Program-made: the position numbers and the translations under genes
In this document: positions 51,936 through 63,854 of the stretch, piece after piece
Layout of the letters: the number at the start of each line of letters is the position of its first letter
Numbering within the stretch: position 1 is the first letter of the stretch
Origin: Apteryx mantelli
Taxonomy: Eukaryota > Chordata > Aves > Apterygiformes > Apterygidae
Length of the DNA stretch: 64,000 bases
Assembly: GCF_036417845.1 (NCBI RefSeq)
Contig: NC_089980.1
Span: 67,640,501 to 67,704,500, forward strand
Direction of reading: 5' to 3'
Notes under the pieces: model-generated
Told to the model about the DNA's origin: nothing
Database searches by the model: none
Seen by the model: the letters and a program-made list of their open reading frames with translations, nothing else

Positions 51936-52440
51936 CAGTTCTGGGCTCCCCAATACAAGAGAGACATGGCACTACTGGAGTGAGTCCAGCAAAGGGCTAC
52001 AAAAATGATTGAGGCCTGGAGCCTCTCTCCTATGAGGAAAGGCTGAGAGAGCTGGGCCTGTTTAGCCTGGAGAAGAGAAGGCTGAGGGGGGATCTTATCA
52101 ATAGGTATAAGTATCTGAAGGGAGGGTGTAGAGAGGATGGGGCCAGACTTTTCAGTGGTGCCCAGCAACAGGACAAGAGGCAACGGGCACAAACTGAAAC
52201 ACAGACAATTCCGTCTGAACATGAGGAAAAAGTTCTTCACTGTGAGGGCGACAGAGCCCTGGAACAGGTTGCCCAGAGAGGTTGTGGAGTGTCCATCCTT
52301 GGAGATACTCAAAATCCGCCTGGATGCGATCCTGTGCAACGTGCTCTAGGTGACCCTGCTTGAGCAGGGGGGTTGGACTAGATGATTTCCAGAGGTCCCT
52401 TCCAACCTCAACCATTCTGTGAGTCTGTGATTCTGTGATT
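51936..52440 (+). mobile_element. 5'-truncated CR1 LINE
   Basis: About 505 bp co-linear with 17645-18130 of the long CR1 and very similar to it. It starts abruptly at cagttctgggctcccca and ends ccttccaacctcaaccattc with a tail of attctgtg-type octamers to 52440. The 5' truncation is typical of target-primed reverse transcription. It keeps the complete C-terminal ORF2 segment (52137-52349, stop tag at 52347-52349), including the ACAA tetranucleotide lost from the long copy near 17914, so it is not a duplicate of that copy. Confidence 0.95.
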
Positions 52441-55400
52441 AATAAAGCTGCTCTATTGTGGACTAGAAGTGTAACAACATGAAAAAACCTCATATACAAT
52501 GCCTACACTGAGCAATCTTAGGAAACTTTGTCATTTAGTGAAAACATTGATTATTTGTATAAGATTCTTTGTATTTTTTAAGTTTGCCCAAGATGTCACA
52601 AATGTCTTGTGTTAAATCCATGCTTATTAGTCTATTAGCATAGATTATGAAGGCTTCCAGTGCAATAAGGATAGCCATGTGTTAGCCTGTCTGTGAGGAA
52701 AGTCAAATCTGGATAGTAAGCCGCACTGAAAAGTTCCTCTGCCCTTTTCTCTCAGCTCTCTGAGACATGCAGTGGGTGTACGTGGCTCCTCACGAAGCCC
52801 TGCTGAGTCTCATCTCTTCCACCAACAAAGAGAAACTGCTCTAGGCCAGAGATATCACCAGTAAAACCAAACATCCTGAGGAGGGAAATAGGGACTGAGA
52901 AAGCTCAGTGTAGGTTAAAATGGGTTCCAACTATAGTCCAAATAAGTTAGAGTATGACAGATTTACCATGATTTTGCAAAGTACTTCAAAGTGTTAGTGC
53001 TTCATGTTCTGACAGTGATCCTGAAAGATGCCTGAAAGTGTTTCTCCTCATTCAGTAACCCCTGAGCACATAACAAGGTACATATTTCTGCATGCCTTCT
53101 CACAGACATTTTACGAGTACAGAAGGCTCAACATTTAAAAGTACAGTTTTTACTATAACAATCAAAGGTACGGAATGAGAAGGTAAAGTAAATGTCTCGT
53201 ATCTTCTCCTAGAGCCAACATTTCATCATTCTGTCCAACAGATATCTTTCTGATCCCTTTTAATTATGTGTGGAAAGTTCTAAAGTAGAATGACCAGGAC
53301 AAGAGCAATTCAAAATCTTAATGTAACTTCAGTCAATCCGTAAGAGTCACATATTGCTTGATAAAGTTTCTGATATATTGTTAATACTGCACAACACAGA
53401 GTCCTAGATATCATCAAGTACAATTAAATACATTTACTAGGATCACAGAAGACATAAATAGGTGTTCCTGCTTCTTTCATGCCTGTATGACACTAAACAG
53501 CTAGGTGGTTTAAAAGCTGCTTCCAATGCTGTGCATTACAAAAGATTTAAAAACAGTCTGTAAATGTTTCACACAATCTTGTTTAGTTTGACATTGTACT
53601 CAGAAACTGGGTTATTAGAGATCAAAAACTTTCAAGGCTAACTGCTCAGTTACCATTACGTCAAAATAGTGAACTAAAAAACAGTAAAAAATGTACTGTA
53701 TTAAATATTGCTGCTCTTTAGAGGTAGATTTGCAAACAAGGTGTGTTAGTCACATAGTTGACAATCTTGGTACACAGGCCCAATCCAGCAAAACAGATTG
53801 GCTTACACTTACCTTTAATACTCTGAATGCTCTCACTGACCACTGACAATATAATCTATTATTGCTCTATTTTTGACTACAATGAGATTACTTGTATGCT
53901 TAATAAATCTGCTGAAACAGAATATAATTCCATAAACCACACCATTCCAGTGCCTAATCTAAGAGAATAATTTACACCTACCAAGTGATTTCTGCTTGTT
54001 GAAAGTTTCCTCTTTGTGAAAATAGATGACTATTCCCCTCCCCTCCCCAGTCAGTGCTTGAGCATGTAAAATGTTTGGTGAGGATGTAAGGAGCACCCTT
54101 AAGCAGACATGGGAGGGTCTGATAATGGAGGGCATGGTGAATCAGTGCTTGGCCATTCCTTTCTATCATTTGACGTGAGAGCAGGATTAGGAACTCCTGA
54201 ATCACACCTTTGTTTGAGCCTCATCGTTTCTGTTGTTTGACAGCAGTGGTTTTCACAGAATATCACATCATCTCATCCCATCTCTCTGAATGATGTTTCT
54301 ATGAAATAGGATGACAGCAGGAAAGAGTAAAAAGAAGTTTTCCAGGGTCTCACTCTACTAAAGACCACTTCTGGGCACCATTTTGGGGGGGTGTTTTAAA
54401 GCTAGCATTAGAAAGCAAAGCTGAGCAAATCCAGTACTGGCATAAAGAAGCCAATCTCCCCTCTGGCTGCTGAGGTCAGCAGCGCAGCAATCTTGCTTGT
54501 ACTCAAGACTGTCTGAAGACAAACTGTCTCCAGCAGGACAATACCTTACAGAGTTATAAAAAGATTGCCTCTATCCTCTATTTTGCTTCTAGAATACACC
54601 AGAAATTGACAAAACACCTTCAATTCTGACAAACTCTGAGAGATGTTGGTTCTGGTTCAGCCTCATCTTGAGCTGGCTGGGAGGACAAGGCAGAAAGGAT
54701 TCTGGAACTGTTTTAGGGACTTACAGGTTGCTTATGGACTGCTTATTGGTTATTTTCAGGTGCTTAGTTTTGTACATGGCATGCATGTCTGAGTGATCTT
54801 GTAGCCTTCCCACTATTAAGTCACTTTTACTTTGGCATCTTTTACTGTGTGCACAAACTCTGCAAGCAGAATGATAAGCTGCTTTATGAGTACACACAGT
54901 TATTTATTGAGTAGTGTACACAGCAGATAACTATGACTAAAAAATGACTAGGCTAAAAATTAATAAGTTCTTAAGCTCCCATGCTGACAATGGATGAGGT
55001 TCTCCTCACCAGAGAGCTGTCAGTCAAGCTGAGAAATGCAGGCTCTGTTGTCCCTTGGGACAGGCTGATCCTTGACCTTCCTCAGCCACAGATGCTGGGA
55101 CTGCAGGTTGTTCTATGGATGGGCTTTCAGAGCTGTGATGCTTGGGATGGAGCATTGTGGTTCATGGAACAGAAGCTGAGACAGGGCTACAGATCTGGCC
55201 TCAGCTTATGCCACCCATTCTCTGAAAAAAAGTAGCTCTACTATTCTACCTATTTCTTCCAAGATCTGAGAGAAGAGAGGGTAAACATGTTGATTCAATC
55301 TGATGTTGTTCCTGATGTCTTTTAGAGAAAAATAGTGACATTTGTGATTGCACTTGTCTTTTTGAATTTTTAACTGATATACAATCTCAGGCTATGTTTT

Positions 55401-55824
55401 CCTTTAGATGGATTTACTCCCATCTCAAACCAAGGCTCAAGGCCTTGGAAACATACCTGTATGAGAACCTATCAGGAAGCTACACCTGTGCATCAAAGTG
55501 TCATCAATAGCCTGGTCAAGTTTTCCAGGAAAAAAGAAGGAACTCTAAATCAGACTTTGATGGAATATAGTCTTGCCTCTCTTTAAGAAGAGAGTCGAGA
55601 GGATATATATATAATGCAACAATGTTTATGAAAGTAGACCTCCAATTCAGTCTATCCTCATAAAGATAATAAATGCAAAATTATTTTCCACACCCCATAC
55701 AGATGCTTTGAGTATCTAATCTTGCCTTTCATCCTGTCCAGTGCTCTAGACACTTTCTAGCTGGATCTGGACCATTTTCAGAAATAGTCTGGACCTGTCT
55801 GTGGTTACTCATCTTGTGATATTC

Positions 55825-55843
55825 TTTTTTTTTTTTTTTTTTT
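55825..55843 (+). repeat. Poly(T) run, 19 bases
   Basis: Uninterrupted T-run. On the - strand this is a poly(A), but no retrocopy is recognisable beside it. Confidence 0.95.
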
Positions 55844-57600
55844 GAAACCTAACTTTGATACACATATCTGGGCTGGTGGTGGCATTAGATAAATGAGAGA
55901 AAATGGCCTCTAGGTATGACCAATAAATGCAAGTTTGAATAACAGAGTTTCTCAGTTGTGTCTTTTCCGTGAGCAGTGTCAGCATGAAGGAAACCATTGC
56001 CAAAGAACAGCAGATGCACTGGACAACACACTGGAAGACATGGTCATGGAGATGTTCACTGGAATTCTTGACATACACTGCAAGAGGATTGGAATCAATA
56101 CTGAAATATCTCTTTATCAAAACAGAAAATGTCTCAAGTAAGACAACAAATTGTCTGTGACTTGGTGAGATGGAATTGTACTTAAAGCTCATATAAAGCA
56201 GTTGTCTACTACCATAAAATTAAAAACAAAAAAAATCTCCAGTCACATGCTGGAAGAGGGTTATAGTGGAAATACAGTTATTTTTACTGTGCAGCTGTTG
56301 ATGTAACTGTGTCATTGATCTAGAGTTCCAAGGAACAAAATTCCCATTTAGATCAATAATTTATAGAGTCATGCTTTATTACAATTTGAGTATGAAGATT
56401 ATTGAATTTCAAGGTACTAGGGGCCAGGGCTTAATTTCAACTTATTGCTAACCAGCAGTTAGCAACATTTCAATAGTAACATTTCAATTTTATCATTCCA
56501 TAGAAATGAAAACATTGCAAAAGTTGTTTTAGCACCTGTGAATGTTACATTAGTGTAACATATGATGATAGTGCATATGATAGCTATCAAAGGTATCACT
56601 GTACCTATTAATCTTTTTTATCTTTGTGACAATATTTACCACCTCCCAAAATCCTTTAGAATCATATTAGTGCTAGATCTATTTCTGTGTAGTTAATAAA
56701 GTGGAATACATTGACTGTGGTGCTATGTTCACTAGAACATTCTTAATGCTTTAAGTAGGACAAAAAGCATAATGAGCCATTGATGTATTGGCCAAGAAGC
56801 CAATTAAACAAGATGTGGGAGTTTATTGTTTGTTCCAGTGACCTGTGGAGTTGAACTAGTTGATAAATTTTGTTGGAACTGTATCTTTCTTGTCCATGAA
56901 CACAACAAAAAATATTGACTTTGAAATAATATTGAAAAAATTAAGTCCAAATTATATAATTTATTAAGGAAGGTAAACTAATAGGTTGATAATTTCTTCT
57001 CAGTGGCTCCTTCATGGAAACTAAATAAGAATATAGATTTTCTCAGACATAATACATTAGGCTTAGAGTAGTACTCAAAGACAGCACATTACACTATGCC
57101 CTTTATACACATGGACAATTTTAGAAAACTTCTCTCAGCTCTTTTTCCATGAAGACAATAGTGGTAATTGCTTGAGGCTGAAGCATTTTTAGTTCATTTC
57201 TGCCTTAGCTTTTAAATTGTTGCTTTTTTCAGCTCAGTAAACAAAGAACTTGTGATGCTTAGGTCAGTTCAAGGGATAAAGTTATCCTGGCATAATTAGC
57301 ATCTTTAAGATGTGCCTTCCAACCAGACTGATGCAGATTTTTCTAAATCCTGAGATGATATGTCTGGTCTTGCAAGCTCCCAGACAGTGCAATAGTAGCA
57401 ATATTCACCAGGAAATACAAAAAGAATTTGGCCACGTGCACAATCTAGAACCAGGATTTTGTATTACACACAGGAAATAGTATATATGCAAAATCAAATA
57501 ATTTGCCCAGTCCTTTCATCACAGATGTTATGGTATGTATTACATCCAAGATTTCAATCATACAATTACAAATGTGTAAATGGACCAAATTGTCTGGTCC

Positions 57601-57618
57601 TTTTTTTTTTTTTTTTTT
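57601..57618 (+). repeat. Poly(T) run, 18 bases
   Basis: Uninterrupted T-run. The neighbouring sequence shows no identifiable retrogene or SINE. Confidence 0.95.
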
Positions 57619-60600
57619 CCAATCAGTATAGGAAGAAGGTAGGAAGGCAAAAGTGACTTTTCAACAACTCAGCTGCATCTGGGGATGTGCTTCTAGCCAG
57701 GAGCATCATGAGCTTCTCAGATTGCCCAAGCTTTTGATGAACTTGCAGCCAAACTCCATAAGGTTAGTGGCAACAGTGAATCAGGCTGACATAGGGTGCC
57801 TCGGGCATGTTTGCTCCCAGGCTTGCTCCACTGAAGCGGGCTTTACTTTTAGCAGGTAGTCTAAAGGGATTCTGGAAGGATTTCCATTTTGTACAGCTAG
57901 AGGCAAAAGGACTTCCACAAGGTATCATATAGTACAGGTACAGCGAGGAAGGCATGGGAAAAATGCAGGCATGCAGATTTGAAAGGCAGTTCTTAACATC
58001 TGGATCTAAATTTACATATGTTGGTGCATTGCTAAAATTAAAGTGATTTCTCAAAGGTTTACCATACAAAATCCAGTTTTGTATAGACAAGTCTTAACTT
58101 ATGCAGAAAACTTCAAAACACTATGAAAGCAAAATGTGTGATTTTGATTTAGCTGCAAATGGATGGGAAGCTGACTCTGAATGCTGTAGCATCTTGAAGA
58201 CATACGTTCTTGACCTTTACGGAGGTAATTTTAAATTTGCAGAGAAGAGGAATTGGCTGGGGCAGCTGCAGGAGGAGGCAACACATACTTCTAGTGATGA
58301 AAGTATCATCTTGATCCTTTGCCAAAGGTTGAAGATTACAACAACGATAGGAATAGGACATATTGCAGATAGCTTGTTAAAAACAAAGAACACCCAGCAT
58401 GACCAAACCACAAACTACTCTGCCTTCCTGACAAGCTGACCACTCTGTTTTCCAGGTTTGAGGTGAATGAAATCATTGAAGCAGGTTAGACTGAAGCATT
58501 AAAGGGTGATTGCTTTGAAAGAAAAGCAGAAGTATTAAATCCATTGTTAAAGTTTGGATAGTCATGGATCTTAACAGGGAATGAATGAGTGCAGAAGACG
58601 TGTGTCTATTATTGTGAGAGGGTGATGGCAAAAACATCACATCCTCACCAAAAAAATGAGAATGAGTTTGGACTGAGTTTTCTAGGACAGCCACATACCA
58701 TGAACAAGATGAACATGGAAGAGTAGTTCAAGCAGATGCCAATCAGCATAAATACCTGGAGAACAAAATAACTATCCCAAACAGTTTGGAGTCTTTGTGA
58801 GAAGCTGAGGCTGGACTTTGGGGTAAGGAGCAGAGGATATGAAAACACAGAGCTAAACTACAAGCAGCAATAGTTTTCCTAGACAGCATGATAGACAAGG
58901 GAAAAGGACACTTGGGAATACCTCTGGAGTCAGCAGGTCTCCTGCTTTTGCTCACCATGCTATCCACTGGGAAGTTTTAATCAAGTATCATCAATATGTT
59001 AAAGACAGAGGAGTTTGTGTTAATGATATATTAATACATACTAATGCAAAAGGTGGAAGCATGGTTGGGAGTTATGGGCATAATCCAAATGCTGCAGTAG
59101 TTTTGAAAACTGTCCTAATTGTTAACCCACACATTAAGCAAAGGTATCACCTAGAACAGGAGAGACTTTTACAATAGTGTTGTACATAGCAGGCATATTT
59201 GCTATTATGCTTTACTTATTGCAGGAGTTTAACCCAGTTAGTGACTGTTCTGAGGAGCCACACTTGTGACTTGAGAACAGGGCTCAGGATGGCAGAGAGA
59301 GGAAATGAAGGCTCCCCCATTCCACCTCCTTGACCCGTGGTAACGGAAGAGACAAACACTCCTCCCCTGAACGTTCCTGCTGCAGGAGGGAAGTCATGAG
59401 TATTCAGTTACAAGATATTTGTCTGTGTTTTATTCTATTTACTATGACGTTTCTGAGTCTGCAGAACTGACTCAAGCTAAAGGTATGATGGAATGAGGAC
59501 TGTGCAATTGAAATGAAACTTATCAAAAGAATGAATGAATGAATGGTTTTCTCCTTATTTCTCTTGGGAAGCATTCAGAGATAGCTGCAGAGAGAGTTGG
59601 GATAGCTGGGACAAGTTTCAGCAAGTGACCCCATCCATTTTTCCGATCAGGTGGTATTGAGGAATATAAATGTTTGTGGGAGAGTGGGACCAAGTGAGGT
59701 AACAGGCTGCTGAGAGGATAAAATGAAGTGTTAATCATGGCTCTGAAGGATTAGAGAAGGGCAGATCAGCTCATGATGTTTTACTGGTTTTTTTTTTACT
59801 CTTATTGTACAGTTTCTTGACATTTCTTCTGTTGCATCTTTTGTGGAAGTCAGAAAAGCTGTTCTGTTAACAGCTGAATAGTAGTGCTCCATCAATCTAC
59901 TCTATAAGCTCTAAAAATCACGGATCAATGTAATATGGCTGTGGGATCAAAGGCAGAGTTTCTGAACTCATCTACAGGAACATGAGTTGTAATGCACAAG
60001 GGAGATTCTGCAAACTCAATGACTTGTGATACAGAGCTCATGAGTCAGTAGACATTTCCTTGTCTTATGTTATATGCAAGCCCTAAAACAACTGTCTTTT
60101 ATTCTTTTTCCTCTCTTTTTTTGAAAGTAAAAGTATATTTTGTTGTTGATGTAATCTCTCTTTTTAAAATCCAGTTACATGATAAAACTGGTAAATGCTA
60201 AACACGTCCTCAGTGGAACTAAGCATATTTCCCTCATCTAAGGATTTGTCTCTAAAAGTTTTTTAGTCCATGAATTTCAGTAGTTTTACATGCTAAAAAT
60301 AATAATCAAATCTAACTAACAAACCTGAAAACTCACAAATCTCTTTGCCCAGAATGATGTAGCTATTTCAGGTCATACTGGATTTGTATACACATCACAC
60401 AAATTTTCATACAAATGGTGAGATAAGCTTTCAGACAAACTTCTGCAGTTTGCTCAGTCTTGTCAAATGGGGTTTCCATCATTCCCAAATATTCCCCATT
60501 TTATGATTATTACCCTGTTTTTATTAAGCCAAAGATAAAGAAAATAAGGTAAGGGTGAAAAATAGCCAAAAGATGCTTGTTAACATAGACTAAAGATAAA

Positions 60601-61559
60601 AATGTCAGTAAATGTGGAGGTGTAGTATTATGCATCAGTATTCCTGCAACAGCCACTGCAAAATACTTGCCTTTCCCAAAGTTGCCTGTGCCCAATTACT
60701 ATCCTTGAGAAGCTCCCAAGCACTACTGTTGTCCAGGTGACACTTCTTTGAAATGGTAGAGTTTCTGTCAGTAGAAGATGGCAGGAGTTACAATCTTAAA
60801 ACTATCAGTCTACATAGATCTTAGAGGGCTCACTCAAGACTCCTACAGTAAAGGGCCTTACCTCCAGATATCTCTTTATAAAGACTTCTTTTTTTCTTTT
60901 TAGTGACTTGCTCTTATCAAAACATCTCCAAATGATGTGGAAATGCTGTGGGGATTCAGCAAAAAAACTCTGTAAAGAGTAGAATTTGGATTGCCAGCCC
61001 CAACACTTCTCAGTCACCCCCAAAAGACCTCCCTTAGTGAAAGCCCTCTTGAGAAATGGGAGGGACGACTAAGGAGAAAGGTGGAGGCAGCATCTGCTCC
61101 TGTTCAGCTTTTCTTGGCTTGCCTCAAGAGCAGGAGAGGGTGGGTGCAGTGGGGTCTTGAAGGGAAATGCAGTCAATTGTTAGAGCAATTGAAAAGTGCT
61201 TGGGAGATTTAGGTCATCCCAAAGGTCCAGCAGAGATTTCCTATATAGGATAATTCACTTGACCTTTCTATGAAGTTTCCTATCTGTAGAATAGGGAAAA
61301 GAAGATATTGTAAGAATAAAAACACTAAAGATTGCTCAGATCATTAAAGAGAGTTCTTTCAGGAGTTCTGCCACCTCTAGAGATGTTCTGGTGGGCCATC
61401 TTACACATCCTTAACACCATGTTACTTCCTTGTCCAATCTGGTTTACTAACTGTGAAAAGGCTACACAAGGCTAAGGCAAATCAGATTTACCAGGAATGG
61501 TAAATAAGTGGTAATGCTATGGTAAAAAAAGTGCCGGTTAAAAAGTGATTCTCCAGTTG

Positions 61560-62060
61560 TTGGCAGCGCAGTCCGTTTTCTCACGGCACTGCAGCCTCCT
61601 ATATAGCACATACCCAGCGACTGACAACAGACCAGGTAGCCCGCACATCCCCTCCTCCCTCCCAGCGACCAGAGCCGGCAAAACGCGGGACCGCACTCCT
61701 GCTTCCCCGGCTCAGCTAGCTAGACGAGATGTGCCGAAAGGGAACTTGCCTCCTCTCTCTCTGGTCCCTGTCGCAGGCTGCGCTCCGGTTTTTCCCGTAC
61801 CGGAACGCGGCCCCCACACGCAGCATCCCCTGGCGGAGGCGGGGGCTGCCGGGCAGCGGAGCCGGGCGCGGAGCCGGGCGCGGAGAGCCGCTCCGGCTCC
61901 GGCTCCTGCGCCGCGGCCCCCGGCGCGCAGCGCGCCCTCGCCCTCCGGTGCGCGGGAAACCTTTGCTAGCCCTGTCTGCCACTCGAGGCAAGGCAGCTGC
62001 GGGCTTTGCAGCTCCACAGCAACGCATCTTGGTGCAGCTCTTAAACACGCCACCCATGAG
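61560..62060. promoter_or_regulatory. CpG island without an assigned gene
   Basis: A sharp 500 bp CpG-rich island about 1.6 kb before the putative VIP start site. A TATA-like TATATAG lies at 61600-61606, and a + strand donor-like CAG then GTAGCC follows near 61634. It contains a duplicated ggagccgggcgc unit (about 61858-61881). Open frames of 125 and 204 codons cross it, but in several frames on both strands, as expected for GC-rich DNA. It may be an alternative VIP promoter, an upstream control region or the start of a non-coding RNA. Confidence 0.5.
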
Positions 62061-63135
62061 CCGGAATTTCTCCGCTCCTCTTTCTTCTTTCAAACACTTC
62101 GGTTAAGTCCATCTAACTTTACCGGCTCTAGCATGCAGCACAACGCCTGTAAACCCTAACTGGAATACTTCTGAGGAAACACTGACTAGAAGTGAGGGGA
62201 GTACGGTGCTATTGATGCTCATCTTGCCATGCCAGAGCAGAGTTGCTTCTTCGACCCCTAGTTATGTAGTAACAAGGGAAAATTTCCTGAAATTAGACTA
62301 TCGCAGGAACTCTGGTTTTAGTCACAGTTGTCATCCGAGAAACAAATTTCCAGGCATTTTTAATCTAATTCACTTAATTTTCATGTAACTGAATTAGAAA
62401 ATGTGATTAAGCAGTGCAAATCTTCGCCGTTGAGCCTGCCTAACCTTTAGTGACACATGAAACAGGGAAACTTTTTAGAAGTAAGGGGAAATGGTGAAAT
62501 CGTTTGCATGGATTTGGTACAGTGGTTACCTACTAAGCAGGAAACTAGTGATACAAAATAGCTCAAGCAAAAACAGAAAAGAAAAAAGTATTATGACCTT
62601 TGTAGCTGAAATTAGTTCTTGCTGCGATTCCTTGGTAACTGTTTCATGGCTTGGTCAGACCCAGAGCAGGTGCTTGCAGGAAAACCCCTACCCTGGCGGC
62701 ACGGTTCGCGTGTTCCACGCCTTGTTTCCCCGTTTCTTTCCTTTCGTGCCCACAGATCTCTCTGAGGCAGGAAAAACTCCAAAGTGAAAGTCGAAGGCTT
62801 GAAAGTAAATGATTCTCCTTCGCTGTGGCAGTGACTCCAACCCCGAGGTATGGGCTTGAGACAAATTTGGAAGAGCTAACCCCCTCCGCGCTCATTGCCC
62901 TTCAGGGCACTGAGTTTAACAGGAGCTGCAGCCCCAGTCCCCGCGCTGCCAGCGCAGCCTGTAACACCAGTTGGATTAGCTGAACTGTTACGAGCACCTA
63001 GCGTTTCAGCAGCTTAGACTGGGGGGGGGGGGGGCTGTTTTGCTTCCCATGAACACATACATTTTAAATGAAAAAGCCAAGGCTGGTACACACCACACCA
63101 CGATCTAAAAATCAAACTAGTCCGTCGAAAGATTT
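62061..63135. other. Spacer between two CpG-rich blocks
   Basis: Ordinary composition, no exon recognised. A 14-base G-run sits at 63021-63034. Confidence 0.5.
63021..63034 (+). repeat. Poly(G) run, 14 bases
   Basis: Uninterrupted G-run, a potential length-variable and hard-to-sequence site upstream of the putative VIP promoter. Confidence 0.9.
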
Positions 63136-63593
63136 TAAGATCTACTCCTCGGTGCACCCGCCGTGCACTCAGGCGGTGCACCGCGGCGGGCTCCCCACGC
63201 TGGCCTGGGGCTTTGCAAGAGCGGCGGCCCCCCGGGCGGGGAGCCCCGGGCTGGGACGGGGACGAGCCGGGGACAGAGAGGCACCGGGTGAGCCCGAAAA
63301 CACCGGCGACGCAGCCCGAGAGCGCAGCCACCTGCCCTGCCTGCGGGCTGGGGGCAGCGAGGACAGCGGGCACGGGGCCGCGGAGAGCTGCGCCCCCCCG
63401 CAGCCGGCTGCTCCCCTTCTGCCTTGCGAGGCAGAATCGCGCCGCCGACGGAGCCCTGCTCCCTGCAAAATTAACTCAATATAAATCAAATAATGGGGGG
63501 TGGGGGGGGGGAGAAGTAGGGTGTGCGGCTGCTCATGAATTAAATATAAGTCTCTGACTGTCCTGAACAAAGCGACCATCCCCTTGGGACGGG

Positions 63594-63601
63594 TGACGTC
63601 T
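63594..63601 (+). promoter_or_regulatory. VIP: cAMP response element (TGACGTCT)
   Basis: The octamer TGACGTCT lies 54 bases before the TATA box. The mammalian VIP promoter has a CRE of this same non-palindromic form, bound by CREB, at a similar distance from TATA. A CGTGAC word follows at 63611, possibly a second half-site as in the mammalian promoter. Confidence 0.65.
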
Positions 63602-63647
63602 CTCCAGTAACGTGACTGCTTCTTCGGAAGCAGAAACGTGTAAACGC

Positions 63648-63654
63648 TATAAAA
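63648..63654 (+). promoter_or_regulatory. VIP: TATA box
   Basis: TATAAAA in a CpG-rich setting. It predicts transcription starting about 63675-63680, around the word ctcagag. Confidence 0.75.
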
Positions 63655-63677
63655 CGCGGCGGCGCGACGGGCAGCTC

Positions 63678-63854
63678 AGAGCGTGCGGCGGGACGGAGCT
63701 CTCCTCTTCCTCCTCATCCTCCTCTTCCTCCGCCGCCGCCCCGTGAGCCACGCAGCGGGACAGGGCGCAGGCCGCGGCTCCCCCCGCCGCCCGCAGCAGT
63801 GCAGCGCCCCGCGCCCTGCGAGCCAGCCAGCCCCACCGACGGACTCGCGGCTCC
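63678..63854 (+). other. VIP: Putative VIP exon 1, non-coding
   Basis: Predicted first exon from the TATA-directed start to a good splice donor (ctcc then GTGAGT, GT at 63855-63856). It is about 177 bases long and contains no ATG, consistent with VIP, where exon 1 is 5' UTR and translation starts in exon 2. A pyrimidine tract of repeated tcctc lies near 63699-63730. The start site is a prediction. Confidence 0.55.

Larger units (their letters stand above)
52441..61560. other. MYCT1-VIP intergenic DNA, right part
   Basis: About 9 kb of AT-rich DNA. No exon or RNA gene is recognised; the short open frames show no family features. Homopolymer T-runs are at 55825-55843 and 57601-57618. Confidence 0.45.

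Noticed and set aside
54981-55235. 84-codon open frame
   Set aside because: No recognisable domain, no splice or promoter context; treated as chance.
57653-58439. Open frames of about 70-112 codons on both strands near 57.7-58.4 kb
   Set aside because: No family motifs, overlapping opposite frames and ordinary base composition; probably chance.
61545-62159. 204- and 125-codon open frames in the 61.6 kb island
   Set aside because: Overlapping frames on both strands with Arg/Pro/Ala bias and no recognisable motif; composition effect.
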